NCBI GenBank assembly: GCA_913052275.1
Contig: CAJXDX010000079.1
Coordinates: forward strand, 1 to 7,727
DNA length: 7,727 nt
DNA from: an uncultured Pseudomonadota bacterium
Lineage (GTDB): Bacteria > SAR324 > NAC60-12
Reading direction: 5' to 3'
Shown here: positions 5,993-7,727 of the stretch, in pieces
Layout: each line of letters opens with the position of its first letter
Numbering within the stretch: position 1 is the stretch's first letter
Made by a program: the position numbers and the translations under genes
Notes under the pieces: generated by a model
Database searches by the model: none
Told to the model about the DNA's origin: nothing
Seen by the model: only the letters and a program-made list of their open reading frames with translations

Positions 5993-7300
5993 TCAAGACT
6001 TAAAAATCCTGCCTTTCAATTTTTGTATTTGATTAAAGCACAAGCCCATCAGAATCAGCAGCATTGCCTGCACTTCGCCGTCACGGAAATTATTTTCAAA
6101 CAAGCCTGCAACCATAAATCCGCATACTCCGGATATTCCTGCCCAAAGAATTGAATTTTCAAAAGTAAAATTGTTTGTCCTTAAAAGCGCCCTGGTTGTT
6201 TGCAAAAAGAAAATTGCCAAGATTCCCAGGTACCCCAGCATGCCAAAAAACCCGTAGTTTACCCACGTTTGAAGATAGATGTTGTGAACTCCCGTGCTTG
6301 CTTTGTTGTGGAATCGATGACCAGAATTTTCACTGATCCTTTTTCGGTATTCTGGCATTACAACAGCATCATTATTGTAGCCTATCCCCAGCCAGAAATG
6401 ATCTTTAATTGCAGATATTCCTGTTTCCCACATCAAAATACGATCCTGATTAGATTTAAGCATGAACCCGCTAATAAACCGCTGTTGGAGAGCTTCCAGG
6501 CGATTGGTCGGCACACGGTTTTGAATTGGAGCATCACCTAATTGTGTGAAGAAATAAGTTACAGCGGCAATTATTGCTATTGAGATTGCAAGTATAAGTT
6601 TTGGAGAAATACGAAACATTAATATTGCGACGACTGCTGCTGTTCCCAGCCAAATACTGCGTCCCAGTGAAGCTCCAATTCCAAGCAGTACAAAAATAGC
6701 TATCAAAGCAGTTAAAATTCTTGTGAATGGATACCAGTCTTTGCAGAAAGTAAGTGAAACCAGGAGTGGAAATGAAAGCAGCAAAAATCCGCCATAAGTG
6801 AGATGGTGTGAGAAGTTTCCTTTGGCATGGTAAACATTATTTCCCTCTGAAGATCCAAGCAAATATGGTGTAGTCAATTGTTCACCTTCCGGTCGCAGCC
6901 AGTCAGCCCCTGTGAAATACTGAATGATGCCGTATACTGAAATTAAAAACACAAATCCGAAGAAAGTCCATAGCAACTGCTCTGAATTGACTTCGGTCAA
7001 AATTCCTGCCAGAAGTAAAGGCAACAACAGCCTCCAGTTATTGCGCAGTGCCATCAGGTGATCTGTCTCGTAAGCATTAAACAGGCCGGAAAGCACTGTG
7101 GTAGCAATGAAAAATAATGTTACCCACAGGAAAGGATTTTCCAGCTGTGTTAATGGTCGATTCCATATCCATCTGATCAAGGTAATCAAATACAACATTG
7201 CGATTGAGGCTTCTGTGCCTGCTATGCTGAATGTGCTGCATATAAATAACAGATAAAGAAAAACCCGATTCCAGTTTCTGGTAGAAAACAAAATTTTCAT
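5993..7300 (-). CDS. O-antigen ligase / polymerase family membrane protein (Wzy_C/WaaL-like)
   Basis: The 435-residue protein sits in the inner membrane and probably transfers or polymerises undecaprenyl-linked glycan, as WaaL does when joining O-antigen to lipid A-core. Roughly eleven or twelve hydrophobic segments can be read (for example near 13-28, 57-75, 109-128, 168-185, 194-229, 233-252, 348-368, 383-400 and 411-424). Between about 253 and 345 lies a large polar loop, expected on the periplasmic side, as in the family. Family-type residues are Arg214 in SLGRSIWLG, Arg287 in NQDRILMWETG, GIGYNN (305-310), His339 in VHNIYLQTWVNYGFFG, and FENNFRDGE (401-409). They occupy places like the Arg and His residues reported as essential in E. 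coli WaaL. It begins 25 bases after gpsA on the same strand, so co-transcription is likely. Ligase, Wzy polymerase and other glycosylating ligases cannot be separated from sequence alone. Confidence 0.88.
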   Translation of the reverse strand: MKILFSTRNWNRVFLYLLFICSTFSIAGTEASIAMLYLITLIRWIWNRPLTQLENPFLWVTLFFIATTVLSGLFNAYETDHLMALRNNWRLLLPLLLAGILTEVNSEQLLWTFFGFVFLISVYGIIQYFTGADWLRPEGEQLTTPYLLGSSEGNNVYHAKGNFSHHLTYGGFLLLSFPLLVSLTFCKDWYPFTRILTALIAIFVLLGIGASLGRSIWLGTAAVVAILMFRISPKLILAISIAIIAAVTYFFTQLGDAPIQNRVPTNRLEALQQRFISGFMLKSNQDRILMWETGISAIKDHFWLGIGYNNDAVVMPEYRKRISENSGHRFHNKASTGVHNIYLQTWVNYGFFGMLGYLGILAIFFLQTTRALLRTNNFTFENSILWAGISGVCGFMVAGLFENNFRDGEVQAMLLILMGLCFNQIQKLKGRIFKS

Positions 7301-7325
7301 TATTATGAGGAAATGGTTTAATTAA

Positions 7326-7727
7326 CTATTTTGCATAATCAGGGATGCTAATTTCTTGATCAGGGAGGTCACGCTCAAGAAGACCCTGCAAAGCCCTAAC
7401 ACAGCTGACTCCTTCATATATAATTCCATATACTGCCCTGCAGAGAGGCATTTCAATTTGGTGACGTTCCGCTAAAGCATTTATGGATTCAGTATTTCGG
7501 ACTCCTTCCGCCACAGCTCCTCCGGCGGGCAGGCATTTCTCTAGCGGCAGCCCGCTGCCAAGTTTTTGACCCAGGGTATAGTTACGGGAAAGATCCCCTG
7601 TTGCCGTCAAAATAAGATCACCAATTCCGGACATCCCTACAAAAGTTCCCCCCTGACCGCCCATTGCAGTGCCAAGCCTTGTCATTTCGGCAATACCTCT
7701 ACAAATCAATGCGGCACGAGCGTTCAG
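7326..7727 (-). CDS. gpsA: Glycerol-3-phosphate dehydrogenase [NAD(P)+], C-terminal 133 residues; 5' end outside window
   Basis: GpsA reduces dihydroxyacetone phosphate to sn-glycerol-3-phosphate in the cytoplasm, supplying the backbone for phospholipid synthesis. The frame is open to the window edge and reads LNARAALICRG before the TTG near 7709, so that TTG is an internal codon and not a start. The fragment is most of the C-terminal helical substrate-binding domain: the NxRAALIxRG block, EMTRLGTAMGG, GMSGIGDLILTATGDLSRNY with the conserved SRN triplet, VAEGVRNTE, and MPLCRAVYGIIYEG. The full-length enzyme is about 330-340 residues, so roughly 200 N-terminal residues with the NAD(P)-binding Rossmann domain are missing. 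It ends in TAG and is followed by the ligase gene 25 bases on. The identification is very secure. Confidence 0.96.
   Translation of the reverse strand: MNARAALICRGIAEMTRLGTAMGGQGGTFVGMSGIGDLILTATGDLSRNYTLGQKLGSGLPLEKCLPAGGAVAEGVRNTESINALAERHQIEMPLCRAVYGIIYEGVSCVRALQGLLERDLPDQEISIPDYAK

Noticed and set aside
5843..6154. 103-codon plus-strand reading frame across the convergent stop codons
   Set aside because: It overlaps the ends of two well-supported genes in other frames, and the translation has no family features.
6200..6541. 113-codon plus-strand reading frame inside the ligase gene
   Set aside because: It is antisense to the conserved ligase loop and HNIYLQ motif; a shadow.
1..7727. CRISPR, insertion sequence, tRNA, toxin-antitoxin or defence system
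   Set aside because: No spaced direct repeats, transposase motifs, terminal inverted repeats with target duplications, cloverleaf sequences or small paired reading frames of this type were found by eye.

Overview
The window comes from a Gram-negative bacterium. It carries an O-antigen-ligase-type membrane protein, and its acetyl-CoA synthetase is close to the proteobacterial enzyme. Short spot counts put the base composition at roughly 37-45% G+C over most of the window. None of the four start codons that can be read has a recognisable Shine-Dalgarno sequence; all follow A/T-rich leaders. I cannot name the organism from this. A marine-type proteobacterial or related lineage would fit but is only a guess.

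Layout. Positions 1-1035 (+) hold the C-terminal half of acetyl-CoA synthetase (acs), cut by the window start. After 67 bases comes a complete propionyl-CoA synthetase gene (prpE type, 1103-3022, +). The two are co-directional paralogues, probably co-transcribed, and their acyl-pocket residues differ in the way expected for acetate versus propionate. A 231-base gap containing a distant 10-bp inverted repeat precedes a P1/DmpA/NylC-family self-cleaving hydrolase (3254-4372, +). A 224-base gap follows, with a weak terminator candidate, a hairpin and a reasonable sigma70-type promoter candidate. Then comes a DAO-family FAD-dependent oxidoreductase (4597-5943, +), which is more G+C-rich in places than its neighbours.

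From the other end, on the minus strand, lie the C-terminal part of glycerol-3-phosphate dehydrogenase gpsA (7326-7727, cut by the window end) and, 25 bases downstream, a multi-pass O-antigen ligase/polymerase family protein (5993-7300). This pair converges on the oxidoreductase, with 49 bases between the stop codons.

How they fit together. Acs and PrpE activate short-chain acids to acyl-CoA for central metabolism. The hydrolase and the oxidoreductase look like separate catabolic or scavenging functions (cleaving amide bonds; oxidising an amine or amino acid), but their substrates cannot be read from the sequence. GpsA and the ligase serve the envelope: glycerol-3-phosphate for phospholipid, and assembly of surface glycan. 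I see no mobile element, CRISPR array, tRNA, rRNA or defence-type system. This is mostly ordinary metabolic and envelope sequence, and I do not find a convincing undescribed system in it.
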